Of a DNA stretch of 64,000 bases, positions 53,032-61,281 are shown piece after piece (the stretch's first letter is position 1; every line of letters begins with the position of its first letter). The notes below the pieces were generated by a model, which searched no databases, was not told the origin of the DNA, and saw only the letters and a list, made by a program, of their open reading frames with translations. A program made the position numbers and the translations under genes. This stretch comes from Flavobacterium ammonificans (GTDB taxonomy: Bacteria > Bacteroidota > Bacteroidia > Flavobacteriales > Flavobacteriaceae), in the NCBI RefSeq assembly GCF_020886115.1, contig NZ_AP025185.1, forward strand, positions 1,116,001-1,180,000. Direction: 5' to 3'.

Positions 53032-54768
53032 TTATAATGTTTTCACTTCATCTGATTCTGTATATTGAATCGAAAATTCGTGCGTGGTTAGATTTGCTTT
53101 CAATTGTGCCAATTCGGCTCCGTTTCTCCAAATTAGATTCAATTCGTTTTCAGAAGTTTGACCAAATTCTAAAGTTCCTGAGAAGGCTTTACATGTGTTA
53201 CGCAAACGCAACATGTCCAATTGTTTTAGGACTACTTCTTTTTTTAATCCTTCTTGAATAGCTTCTAAACTTAAGGTGGTTCGGTTGATTTCTTTGTGAC
53301 CGTCTTTTCCTGCTTTTTCAACTCCAACATAATCATTCTTCCCTGCAAAAATATCCAAATACCAGATTTGAGGAATTCCAGGCATAAAGAGTTGGATTGC
53401 TCTAGCTAAGGCTAATTTTTGTTCGCTTTCACCCAAAGCACTAAAGTAAGTCGCATTCACTTGGTAATACGATATTTTTTTACCATCTGCACCATATAAG
53501 TTTTTTACCAATCCGCCGCGTTCGATGATGAGGTTCATCAAGTCTTCGATTTCATTGTCTTCCAATAATCCTTTTTGGTACACGCCATCCACTTCTTTTC
53601 CTTTCAAATCTAGAACAGGAATTCCATCGTGGCAACCCAACATGTTTACTGTTTTTAAACCTTTGGTAATTATATCCTTTGCCCAAGTCACAATTGCTTT
53701 GTTTGATCCTTTTTCAATGGCATGAATACACAAACCAGGTAAGAAGAAATCATAAATAGCATAACCTTCCTTGGCTACTTCTTCGTGTAAATGCAAACCG
53801 TATTCAGCATGGATTTCCGGTAATAACTCTAAATTATTTCTTTTGGCAATTTCATTGATTCGTGCTAGATAATCCCAAGTTCCCGGTTTGTTAAAGAAAT
53901 TACTTTCCCCAATAGCTTTGTGCAAATACGCAAAGGCATCCAAACGCAAAATCTGTCCGCCGTAACTCGCTACTTTTGCCAAAACATCTTCATAAAACTC
54001 CCAAACCAAAGGCGAATTAGCGTTTACGTCCATCTGGCCTAAATATTCTCTTTTGTTGTTTACAATTTTTAGTACTTCAGAAGTTAGTTGAGCATTTAAA
54101 CCTAAATCAATAGTTTGAATATCATTGTTCTCCTCAATAGCACGGTTTATTGTTTCACAAATCACACTAGCTTGATCAGTTGTAATTTCAGTTAGCGATT
54201 GTAGATCGGATACCGTTATTTTTTGAAGGGTTACTTTTTGATAAAAAGTGTTCCAATACGGGCGTTCTTGGCCGTCAGGGAAAACAATATTTAAAATGGG
54301 TAATCCTGATTTTCGCATGAACAATTTGTCCAAATACTCTTTGTTTGGAATAATGACGCCATCTTCTCCAAGTGTTCCGTTGCCTTTCCAAAATTCATTC
54401 CAGTCAATGAAGAAGTCTTTGAATTTTGATTGATCTCCTTTGGCAATTAAATCTTTAAATTGGGGAGAGGCTACCGATAAGTGATTTAAAACAATGTCAA
54501 ATTTCAGTTGAATATTTAATGCTTTCAAAGCTTCAATATCTTGTTTTGAAACTAATTCTTCATTGATATCATAATTAACAATAGAAAACCCTCGATCTAA
54601 GTCACTATTAAAAAAAGTGGGTAGCACATAAAAAAGAGAAAAAGTATCCTTGAATTCGGGTAGTTGCAGCATGCTGACAATATCCTTTAGATTTTTTCCA
54701 ATACTATCAGGATAAGCGTTCAGCATGACGCCTTTGGCTATACTATTAGGAGTTGTGTTTGATGCCAT
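53032..54768 (-). CDS. GH13_18 sucrose/glucosylglycerate phosphorylase-like protein
   Basis: The product (578 residues, no signal peptide, so cytoplasmic) shows the alpha-amylase barrel of sucrose phosphorylases: MLNAYPDSIGKNLKDI at the start, FDIVLNHLSVASPQF, nucleophile D277 in ILRLDAFAYLHKA, acid/base E318 in LLPEIHAEYG and D381 in MLGCHDGIPV. It is about 80 residues longer than Bifidobacterium sucrose phosphorylase, mainly from an insert at roughly residues 170-250, which suits the glucosylglycerate phosphorylase subgroup. It would release glucose 1-phosphate from an alpha-glucoside. Substrate is uncertain. Confidence 0.85.
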   Translation of the reverse strand: MASNTTPNSIAKGVMLNAYPDSIGKNLKDIVSMLQLPEFKDTFSLFYVLPTFFNSDLDRGFSIVNYDINEELVSKQDIEALKALNIQLKFDIVLNHLSVASPQFKDLIAKGDQSKFKDFFIDWNEFWKGNGTLGEDGVIIPNKEYLDKLFMRKSGLPILNIVFPDGQERPYWNTFYQKVTLQKITVSDLQSLTEITTDQASVICETINRAIEENNDIQTIDLGLNAQLTSEVLKIVNNKREYLGQMDVNANSPLVWEFYEDVLAKVASYGGQILRLDAFAYLHKAIGESNFFNKPGTWDYLARINEIAKRNNLELLPEIHAEYGLHLHEEVAKEGYAIYDFFLPGLCIHAIEKGSNKAIVTWAKDIITKGLKTVNMLGCHDGIPVLDLKGKEVDGVYQKGLLEDNEIEDLMNLIIERGGLVKNLYGADGKKISYYQVNATYFSALGESEQKLALARAIQLFMPGIPQIWYLDIFAGKNDYVGVEKAGKDGHKEINRTTLSLEAIQEGLKKEVVLKQLDMLRLRNTCKAFSGTLEFGQTSENELNLIWRNGAELAQLKANLTTHEFSIQYTESDEVKTL

Positions 54769-54904
54769 TGTCTAGTGTAATTTGTTGTGTGTTGTTTTGC
54801 TTTGAGAATTTTGATGATTTGCTCTGATCGACGTAAAGTTAATAATAAAAAGTGCGAACTTAAAGCTGTGAAATTTATTTACTGTAAAATGAGTAATTAG
54901 AATT

Positions 54905-54938
54905 CATAAAAAAAACTCCTTAATTTCTTAAGGAGTTT
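54905..54938 (-). terminator. Terminator after tRNA-Val
   Basis: AAACTCCTTAA (54913-54923) and TTAAGGAGTTT (54928-54938) form the stem; on the minus strand T's follow. It lies 8 bases past the tRNA 3' end. Confidence 0.9.
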
Positions 54939-54945
54939 TAATCGG

Positions 54946-55020
54946 TGGGCGATGAGGGGTTCGAACCCCCGACCCCCTCGGTGTAAACGAGGTGCTCTGA
55001 ACCAGCTGAGCTAATCGCCC
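54946..55020 (-). tRNA. tRNA-Val (TAC)
   Basis: Minus strand: acceptor GGGCGAT pairs perfectly with ATCGCCC; D-arm TAGCTCAGCTGGTTCAGAGC; anticodon TAC (complement at 54983-54985) in CTCGT-TTACACC-GAG; T-loop GGTTCGAACCCC. No encoded CCA. Single tRNA gene with its own terminator. Confidence 0.98.
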
Positions 55021-55107
55021 GATTGCAATTCGTAAATTTTCATTCCCTTATTGCGAGTGCAAATATACAGCTGTTTTTTGTATTTGCAAGAAAAAATGTA
55101 AAAAAAA

Positions 55108-56328
55108 TTATAAAATTTCTGCAACAACAAAAGTGCTTCCTCCTACATAGATAAAATCAGTAGGTTGTGCATTTTGCTTGGCTTTGGCGTAAGCCGCTGA
55201 AACAGAATTGTATATTTTTCCGTTAAGTCCAAATTGAGCTGCTTTTTGTGCTAAAACAGTAGCTTCAAGTCCGCGTGGAATATTGGGCTTGCAAAAATAA
55301 TATTCTGCTTTTTTTGGAAATAAAGGTAATACTTCGTCCAAATCTTTGTCATTAACTACTCCTAAAACAAAATGAAGTTGGTCAAAAGATTCTTTTTGAA
55401 TTTGGTTCAAAACAATAGTAAGCCCATGTGTATTGTGTGCTGTATCGCAAATTGTTTTTGGCAATTCGTTCAATTTTTGCCATCTCCCTTGTAAGCCAGT
55501 GTTTTTTACTACTTGAGATAATCCTGTTTTCCAATGCGCTTCAGTTGTTTGGAAAGCTGTGTGTTGATTTAAAACGGTAAGGGTTTGAATTACTGTTTTT
55601 TTATTATGAACTTGGTAATCGCCAATTAAGTCGGATGGGAAAGTAGTTGCGATCAAATCAGAGGCAAAGTAGAGGTCGCTTTGATTTTCTTTGGCTTTAG
55701 CCAAAAAAACGGGCTGGGTTTCAGTTGTAAATTCTCCAATAACAACAGGAATATTTGATTTAATAATTCCGGCTTTTTCAGATGCAATTGCTGCCAAAGT
55801 GTTTCCCAAGAATTGGGTGTGGTCTAAACCAATATTGGTAATCACTGAAACGAGAGGTAAAATAATGTTTGTAGCATCCAATCGTCCGCCCATACCCACT
55901 TCAATAATAGCAATGTCTATTTTTTCTTTGGCAAAATAATCGAAAGCCAATCCAACGCTCATTTCAAAGAAACTCATATCTTTGGCTTCAAAAAACGATT
56001 GATGTTGGTTGACAAAATCACAAACAAAGTCTTCAGGAATCATTACACCATTAATCTTGATGCGTTCCCTAAAGTCTTTTAAATGGGGTGAGGTGTACAA
56101 ACCTACTGTGTATCCTGCTTCTTGAAGAACAGAAGCCAACATATGTGAACAAGAGCCTTTGCCATTTGTGCCAGCTACGTGAATGCATTGTAATTTTTTC
56201 TCAGGATGCCCCAAGTAATCCATTAGTATATGAACGTTGGTTAGATCTTTTTTATAGGCAGAAGCTCCTTGCAATTGGTACATTGGGAGTTGATTAAAGA
56301 GCCAATCTAAAGTTTCTTGATAGGTCAT
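55108..56328 (-). CDS. folC: Bifunctional folylpolyglutamate synthase/dihydrofolate synthase
   Basis: The 406-residue Mur-type ligase joins glutamate to dihydropteroate and to folates. The ATP loop is HVAGTNGKGSCSHML (about residues 44-58); AIIEVGMGGRLDATNII and VITNIGLDHTQFLGNTLAAIASEKAGI are strong FolC motifs, followed by DTAHNTHGL in the C-terminal domain. FolC and MetF/MetH of this window share folate substrates but are not linked genetically. The gene stands alone; an exbB gene is divergently encoded upstream. Confidence 0.95.
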   Translation of the reverse strand: MTYQETLDWLFNQLPMYQLQGASAYKKDLTNVHILMDYLGHPEKKLQCIHVAGTNGKGSCSHMLASVLQEAGYTVGLYTSPHLKDFRERIKINGVMIPEDFVCDFVNQHQSFFEAKDMSFFEMSVGLAFDYFAKEKIDIAIIEVGMGGRLDATNIILPLVSVITNIGLDHTQFLGNTLAAIASEKAGIIKSNIPVVIGEFTTETQPVFLAKAKENQSDLYFASDLIATTFPSDLIGDYQVHNKKTVIQTLTVLNQHTAFQTTEAHWKTGLSQVVKNTGLQGRWQKLNELPKTICDTAHNTHGLTIVLNQIQKESFDQLHFVLGVVNDKDLDEVLPLFPKKAEYYFCKPNIPRGLEATVLAQKAAQFGLNGKIYNSVSAAYAKAKQNAQPTDFIYVGGSTFVVAEIL

Positions 56329-56456
56329 TTGTTGAGAAAATTATCTTTGTTAAAAATATTTTTCGATTTTTTTAGTTTACTATTGCATCGAAAAGTATCT
56401 TTATTGCAAATTTCAAACAAATTTTAGAATTAAAGCTCAAAAAACAAGAATAATAT

Positions 56457-57152
56457 ATGTTTAGTTTACTACAATTACAATCGGACACCCTTGCTAATAC
56501 TGCCTCTAATGTGGTAGTTGAAAAAATCGCTACCAATACTGAAATCTCTGTATTGGAGTTTATATTTAAAGGAGGTTTCTTTTTGATTCCAATCGCTATT
56601 TTATTGTTCTACACCATTTATGTGATAATTGAACGTTACTTATATATTAGTAGAGCATCTGTTATTGATAGTCGTTTGATGGCTGATGTTCGTGATCAAT
56701 TGCATTTAGGAAATTTAGATTTAGCGAGAAGCATTGTCGAAAGAAGTAATTCGGCATCTGGTAATATTTTAAAAGAAGGTATTTTAGTAATTGGAAGACC
56801 AATTTCAGAAATCGAATCGAATATGGATCGTGCTGCTGATATCGAAATTGCACAAATGGAAAGTAAATTAGGACATTTAGGTTTAATTGCTGGGATTGCC
56901 CCAACATTAGGATTTATTGGAACTATTTCGGGTGTAATTAAGATTTTTTATAGTATTTCTGTAACTGAAAATATTAGTATTGGAAACATTTCAGGAGGTT
57001 TGTATGAGAAAATGATTAGTAGTGGTTCTGGATTAGTTGTTGGTATCATTGCTTATAGTGCCTACCACTTATTGAATGGTAAAATTGATAATTTTGCCTT
57101 GAAAATTCAGAAACAAATTTTAGAATTTGTCAATATTATTCAAAAAGCATAG
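56457..57152 (+). CDS. MotA/TolQ/ExbB proton channel family protein (second locus)
   Basis: The 231-residue protein has three membrane helices: GGFFLIPIAILLFYTIYVIIERYLY, HLGLIAGIAPTLGFIGTISGVIKIF with the channel Gly/Thr pattern, and ISSGSGLVVGIIAYSAYHLL. This is shorter than the exbB at 18642 and closer to TolQ/ExbB proper. It could serve TonB, Tol-Pal or another stator system. exbD follows after 2 bases. A TATCTTTG (-7 box) stands at 56342-56349, 108 bases upstream. Confidence 0.9.
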   Translation: MFSLLQLQSDTLANTASNVVVEKIATNTEISVLEFIFKGGFFLIPIAILLFYTIYVIIERYLYISRASVIDSRLMADVRDQLHLGNLDLARSIVERSNSASGNILKEGILVIGRPISEIESNMDRAADIEIAQMESKLGHLGLIAGIAPTLGFIGTISGVIKIFYSISVTENISIGNISGGLYEKMISSGSGLVVGIIAYSAYHLLNGKIDNFALKIQKQILEFVNIIQKA

Positions 57153-57154
57153 GT

Positions 57155-57550
57155 ATGTCAATTAAACGTAAAAGAAGATTTCATGCTGAAGTGGCGACTT
57201 CGTCACTGAGTGATATTATGTTTTTTTTATTGTTGTTTTTTCTAATCATTTCTACACTAGCCAATCCTAATGTAATTAAAATGACTTTGCCGAAAGCACA
57301 AGCGAACGAAAAGACAAACAAACAATTCATTAGCTTATCTGTTACAGAAGATAAGCAGTTTTATATCGATAAAGAGCCGGTTACTTTTGAGGCATTAGAG
57401 AGTACACTTATGTCTAAGATGAACGCTCAAAAAGACCAAACGGTTGTGGTGCGAATTCCGTTTAATTTGCAAGTACAAGATTTAGTGGATGTATTGCAAA
57501 TTGGGGTTAGAAATAATTTGAAATTTGTAATTGCTACGAGTCCTAAGTAG
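57155..57550 (+). CDS. ExbD/TolR family protein (second locus)
   Basis: The product (131 residues) is a standard-length ExbD with membrane segment LSDIMFFLLLFFLIISTLA (conserved Asp in SDIMFF) and a periplasmic domain PKAQANEKTNKQFISLSVT...VVVRIPFNLQVQDLVDVLQ. It is coupled to the exbB-like gene and is the last gene on the plus strand before two hairpin repeats and a convergent TonB-like gene. Confidence 0.92.
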   Translation: MSIKRKRRFHAEVATSSLSDIMFFLLLFFLIISTLANPNVIKMTLPKAQANEKTNKQFISLSVTEDKQFYIDKEPVTFEALESTLMSKMNAQKDQTVVVRIPFNLQVQDLVDVLQIGVRNNLKFVIATSPK

Positions 57551-57554
57551 AAGT

Positions 57555-57583
57555 TTTGTCATTCCGAATTTATTTCGGAATCT
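57555..57583 (-). repeat. Hairpin repeat, family B, copy 3
   Basis: Minus strand: AGA, TTCCGAA, loop ATAAA, TTCGGAA, TGACAAA. Stem identical to copy 2, loop different. It lies 5 bases after exbD. Confidence 0.65.
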
Positions 57584-57610
57584 ATAATAAAATATAAATC
57601 AATTATTTTA

Positions 57611-57638
57611 AGAAACTGAATCAAGTTCAGTTTGACAG
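57611..57638 (+). repeat. Hairpin repeat, family B, copy 4
   Basis: AACTGAA (57614-57620), loop TCAAG, TTCAGTT (57626-57632), then TGACAG. The stem has changed on both sides relative to copy 3, keeping pairing, GAA/TTC and the TGACA tail. Copies 3 and 4 form a head-to-head inverted pair 27 bases apart between the convergent exbD and TonB-like genes. Confidence 0.6.
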
Positions 57639-57656
57639 AGTAGGGTTTTAAAAGCG

Positions 57657-58547
57657 TCAATTCAAATTGAAATTATACACAATTTTCCCCACTTGTTTTT
57701 CAGGGGCATCACTACTAGCATCCCATTTGGTATTCATTGCGGCCAATTTGGCTTGATCTAGCAAACATTTGGCAGTATTTGTTGTCCCCTTAATTCCTGC
57801 TATTGCGCTGATGGTTCTTCCGGTTCTATCAACTGAAACTTCTACAACTACTTTTCCTTCCTCATTACAGGTATATTTAGGTGCCGGTTTTGATATTGCT
57901 TTCCGATTACCTAAAGAATAACCTCCTCCATTACCATTGCCTGATCCACCGCCCGAACCTGCTCCGTATCCGCTTCCATTGCCTATTCCGTTTCCAGTTC
58001 CATTACCACCACCAGTTCCGCCACCGGAACCACCATTGCCATAATAACTAGCGGCTGTTAAACTACCATTAGACTTTCCTTTATTACCAGCAGTTTTGTC
58101 GTCTCCGTCACCTCCCTTGTTTGATCCTTTTAATAGACTTGATAAGGCATCATTAGTAGTGTTAGCGATTTTGGGTTTTATTACTTCAGGTTTTGCTTCG
58201 TCTTTAACGACAGTTGGTTTTTTCTCCGTTTTTTCTTTTTTCGGAATCACAACGCTTTCTTCAGTACTATTTTCTTGGGAAATAATTGCTTCCTCTGAAC
58301 TAGTAGTTGTTGGAGTTTCTTTTGTTCGATTCTGAACTTCTAGTACTTCACTTTCAAAATTACTACCCGAACCCAAATCACTGTCTCCAAAATTAACAGA
58401 AACACCACCGCCTCCACCACCAGTAAGCTCTGCCAAATTAGAAGGTGGCCAAAATCGGATAAAAAATAAAATCAACAACATGGCTGCATAAATTAGCAAC
58501 GAAAATGCTAATGACTTTTTTTGATCTGTCGAAGGAGTAAAACCCAT
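57657..58547 (-). CDS. Gly-rich TonB-like energy transducer
   Basis: The product (296 residues) has a membrane segment at about 13-33 (LAFSLLIYAAMLLILFFIRFW), an acidic/Lys linker (KKEKTEKKPTVVKDEAKPEV), a low-complexity stretch of GGGTGGGNGTGNGIGNGSG type (about residues 168-205), and a C-terminal TonB/TolA-like domain (APKYTCNEEGKVVVEVSVDR, ending KIVYNFNLN). Two Cys in the final domain may pair. It converges on exbB-exbD and is not in one operon with them, although it probably works with that motor. Confidence 0.85.
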   Translation of the reverse strand: MGFTPSTDQKKSLAFSLLIYAAMLLILFFIRFWPPSNLAELTGGGGGGVSVNFGDSDLGSGSNFESEVLEVQNRTKETPTTTSSEEAIISQENSTEESVVIPKKEKTEKKPTVVKDEAKPEVIKPKIANTTNDALSSLLKGSNKGGDGDDKTAGNKGKSNGSLTAASYYGNGGSGGGTGGGNGTGNGIGNGSGYGAGSGGGSGNGNGGGYSLGNRKAISKPAPKYTCNEEGKVVVEVSVDRTGRTISAIAGIKGTTNTAKCLLDQAKLAAMNTKWDASSDAPEKQVGKIVYNFNLN

Positions 58548-58681
58548 GTATTTTGCTTATTTTTAATACGGTATTCAAATAACGTCGAAATGTACTAAAA
58601 ATTGTCAAGAGTGAAAAGGAAAAGTTGCACTTTTGACTGCTATTTTTTTAAACTAAAATATGATAATTACGTATTAAAAAG

Positions 58682-58689
58682 TATCTTTG
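58682..58689 (+). promoter_or_regulatory. Acyl-CoA dehydrogenase promoter -7 box
   Basis: TATCTTTG, exact TAnnTTTG, 41 bases before the ATG at 58731. No obvious -33. Confidence 0.5.
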
Positions 58690-58730
58690 ACTGATTATTT
58701 AATAATTTAAACTATTAATTTTAACCTTAT

Positions 58731-59873
58731 ATGGATTTTAATTTAACAGAAGAGCATAAAATGATTCAGCAAGCAGCAAGAGATTTTGCTCAAAATGAAT
58801 TATTAGCTGGCGTTATTGAGCGTGACGAAAATCAAATTTTCCCTGCGGATCAAATAAAGAAGATGGGTGAGTTGGGTTTTATGGGAATGATGGTAGATCC
58901 TGAATACGGTGGAAGCGGATTGGATACTATTTCTTATGTATTAGCTATGGAAGAAATTTCCAAAGTTGATGCTTCAGCTTCAGTGGTGATGTCTGTCAAC
59001 AATTCTTTGGTTTGTTGGGGCTTACAAACTTATGGAACTGAAGAACAAAAACGAGAATGGTTACCCAAACTAGCTTCAGGAGAAATTCATGGTGCTTTTT
59101 GTTTGAGTGAACCAGAAGCAGGAAGTGATGCAACCTCGCAAAAAACTACTGCTATAGATATGGGAGATCATTATTTGGTTAACGGTACAAAAAATTGGAT
59201 CACTAATGGAAATTCCGCTTCATTTTATATCGTAATTGCACAAACAGATATTGACAAAAAGAGTAGAGGAATCAATGCCTTAATTATGACCAAAGATATG
59301 CCAGGGTTTTCTATTGGTCCGAAAGAGCAAAAAATGGGAATCAGAGGATCAGACACACATTCATTGATGTTCTCAGATGTTAAAGTACCCAAAGCTAATC
59401 GTATTGGTGAAGATGGTTTTGGATTTAAGTTTGCTATGAAAACATTGGCTGGTGGTCGTATTGGAATTGCTGCGCAAGCTTTAGGAATCGCTTCAGGTGC
59501 CTATGAATTAGCTTTAAAATATTCGAAAGAACGTAAGGCTTTCGGAACTGAAATTTGCAATCACCAAGCGATAGCATTTAAACTTGCTGATATGGCAGTT
59601 GCTATCGAAGCCGCTCGACACTTATGCATCAAAGCCGCTTGGGATAAAGATAACCATCATAATTACGATGTAAGTGGTGCTATGGCAAAATTATATGCTT
59701 CTCAAGTAGCTATGGATACTGCAATAGAAGCGGTTCAAATTCATGGCGGAAATGGATATGTAAAAGAATACCACGTAGAACGAATGATGCGTGACGCAAA
59801 AATTACGCAAATTTATGAAGGGACTTCTGAAATTCAGAAAATTGTAATTTCAAGAGCCGTTTTGGCAGATTAA
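58731..59873 (+). CDS. Acyl-CoA dehydrogenase
   Basis: This flavoprotein (380 residues) introduces the trans-2 double bond in acyl-CoA. Signatures are CLSEPEAGSDATSQKTTA (FAD site), KNWITNGNSASFYIVIAQ, MGIRGSDTHSLMFSDVKVPK, GRIGIAAQALGIASGAYE and QIHGGNGYVKEYHVERMMRDA, with the catalytic Glu in QIYEGTSEIQ. It is most like short-chain (butyryl) type, but chain length is inferred. Monocistronic, with its own -7 box and terminator. Confidence 0.94.
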   Translation: MDFNLTEEHKMIQQAARDFAQNELLAGVIERDENQIFPADQIKKMGELGFMGMMVDPEYGGSGLDTISYVLAMEEISKVDASASVVMSVNNSLVCWGLQTYGTEEQKREWLPKLASGEIHGAFCLSEPEAGSDATSQKTTAIDMGDHYLVNGTKNWITNGNSASFYIVIAQTDIDKKSRGINALIMTKDMPGFSIGPKEQKMGIRGSDTHSLMFSDVKVPKANRIGEDGFGFKFAMKTLAGGRIGIAAQALGIASGAYELALKYSKERKAFGTEICNHQAIAFKLADMAVAIEAARHLCIKAAWDKDNHHNYDVSGAMAKLYASQVAMDTAIEAVQIHGGNGYVKEYHVERMMRDAKITQIYEGTSEIQKIVISRAVLAD

Positions 59874-59892
59874 TTTTTATTCAAAATTTACT

Positions 59893-59935
59893 AAGGTTCT
59901 TATTCTTGTTTTTAAAGAATAAGAACCTTTTTTTA
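59893..59935 (+). terminator. Terminator of the acyl-CoA dehydrogenase gene
   Basis: AAGGTTCTTATTCTT (59893-59907) pairs with AAGAATAAGAACCTT (59915-59929), followed by T's. Confidence 0.95.
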
Positions 59936-59988
59936 TTTTTATTAAATAAAGAGATTTATTTGAGTTTGATTTTGTTTATTTTCGCTTT

Positions 59989-60666
59989 ATGAAAAATATT
60001 ATTGTAACCGGAACGAGTAGGGGTATAGGTTTAGAATTAGCATTACAATTTGCTTCAAAAGGGCATCATGTTTTAGCACTTTCTAGAACAATTCCTCAAA
60101 CTCTTTTAGGTAATAAAAACATCAGTTGCTTATCAGTTGATTTAGCCATTGAATCAGACTTACAAAAAGTATCCGATTATATTTCTACAACATGGAAACA
60201 GGTTGATGCAATTGTACACAATGCGGGTAGTTTGTTATTAAAACCTTTTTCCGAAACTTCACAAGCTGATTTTGAAAGCATTTATAAAGTAAATGTTTTT
60301 GGTGTTGCCAATTTAACTCGCGTAGCATTACCGTATTTACAAAAAGGAAGTCATGTCGTAACGATTAGTTCGATGGGCGGAATTCAAGGTAGTTTAAAGT
60401 TTGCAGGTTTAGCAGCTTACAGTTCGAGTAAAGGTGCTGTCATTACACTTTCTGAATTGTTAGCCGAAGAATACAAAGAAAAAGGAATTGCATTTAACGT
60501 TTTGGCACTTGGAGCAGTTCAAACCGAAATGTTAGAAGAAGCGTTTCCAGGCTATCAGGCCCCAATTTCTGCAGCTAATATGGCTCAATACATTGTGGAT
60601 TTTACGCTAACGGGTAATCGATATTACAACGGAAAAGTGTTGGAAGTTTCATCTACAAATCCTTAA
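59989..60666 (+). CDS. Short-chain dehydrogenase/reductase
   Basis: The product (225 residues) has the classical SDR layout: VTGTSRGIGLELALQF (TGxxxGIG), VHNAGSLLL (NAG), Ser in VVTISSMGG, and the catalytic YSSSKGA (YxxxK). The substrate cannot be told. Its TAA is in the same frame as the next gene, which starts 12 bases on with TTG. Confidence 0.9.
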   Translation: MKNIIVTGTSRGIGLELALQFASKGHHVLALSRTIPQTLLGNKNISCLSVDLAIESDLQKVSDYISTTWKQVDAIVHNAGSLLLKPFSETSQADFESIYKVNVFGVANLTRVALPYLQKGSHVVTISSMGGIQGSLKFAGLAAYSSSKGAVITLSELLAEEYKEKGIAFNVLALGAVQTEMLEEAFPGYQAPISAANMAQYIVDFTLTGNRYYNGKVLEVSSTNP

Positions 60667-60678
60667 ATCAGTTTAGTT

Positions 60679-61281
60679 TTGAATGATACCCTAGCAAGAT
60701 ATATTCCGGAGCATGCAGTACGACCTGTTTTTGAATTAATTGTATCGAATCAAGTGCATCTTAAAATTGTTAACGAAAGACAAACCCGTCATGGCGATTA
60801 TAGAAGATCATTAAATGGTAATCACGAAATTACGGTCAATGCTAGTTTAAATCAGTACAAGTTTTTGATTACGTTAATTCATGAAATTGCACATCTTGCA
60901 GCTTTTGAAAAATTTGGAAGACACATCAAACCACATGGCAATGAATGGAAAATTACTTTTCAACGTTTGATGGTTCCTTTCATTCGTCCAGAAATTTTCC
61001 CTCAGCATTTGTTGCCTTTATTAGCAAGACACTTCAGAAATCCATCTGCAAGTAGCGATACGGACACTACTTTATCATTGGCACTCAAACAATTTGACCA
61101 ACAAAATGATAAAAATTATGTTTTTGAAATTCCATATGGAAGTATATTTCGAATTTCAAACGGCAAAATTTTCAAAAAAATAGCGGTGAGAACCAAACGC
61201 TTCGAATGTTTGGAAATTAGTACTGGTAAAACCTATTTATTTAATCCAAATGCAGAGGTAGAGTTGTTGAAAATTAATTAA
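60679..61281 (+). CDS. SprT-like zinc metallopeptidase-domain protein
   Basis: The protein (200 residues) has the zinc-binding HEIAH at 68-72 within LITLIHEIAHLAAFEKFG, and KPHGNEWK with a further His, as in SprT-like domains. The C-terminal part (FRISNGKIFKKIAVRTKRFE) probably replaces a zinc ribbon. The start appears to be TTG 60679: the nearby ATG at 60683 is in another frame, and an in-frame stop (of the SDR gene) lies 15 bases upstream. Family members act on DNA-protein crosslinks in eukaryotes; the bacterial role is unclear. Stop overlaps the convergent mlaF-like stop by 4 bases. Confidence 0.85.
   Translation: MNDTLARYIPEHAVRPVFELIVSNQVHLKIVNERQTRHGDYRRSLNGNHEITVNASLNQYKFLITLIHEIAHLAAFEKFGRHIKPHGNEWKITFQRLMVPFIRPEIFPQHLLPLLARHFRNPSASSDTDTTLSLALKQFDQQNDKNYVFEIPYGSIFRISNGKIFKKIAVRTKRFECLEISTGKTYLFNPNAEVELLKIN

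Noticed and set aside
57901..58050. Repetitive GC-richer DNA inside the TonB-like gene as a possible repeat element
   Set aside because: It is explained by the Gly/Asn/Ser-rich linker codons of the protein.
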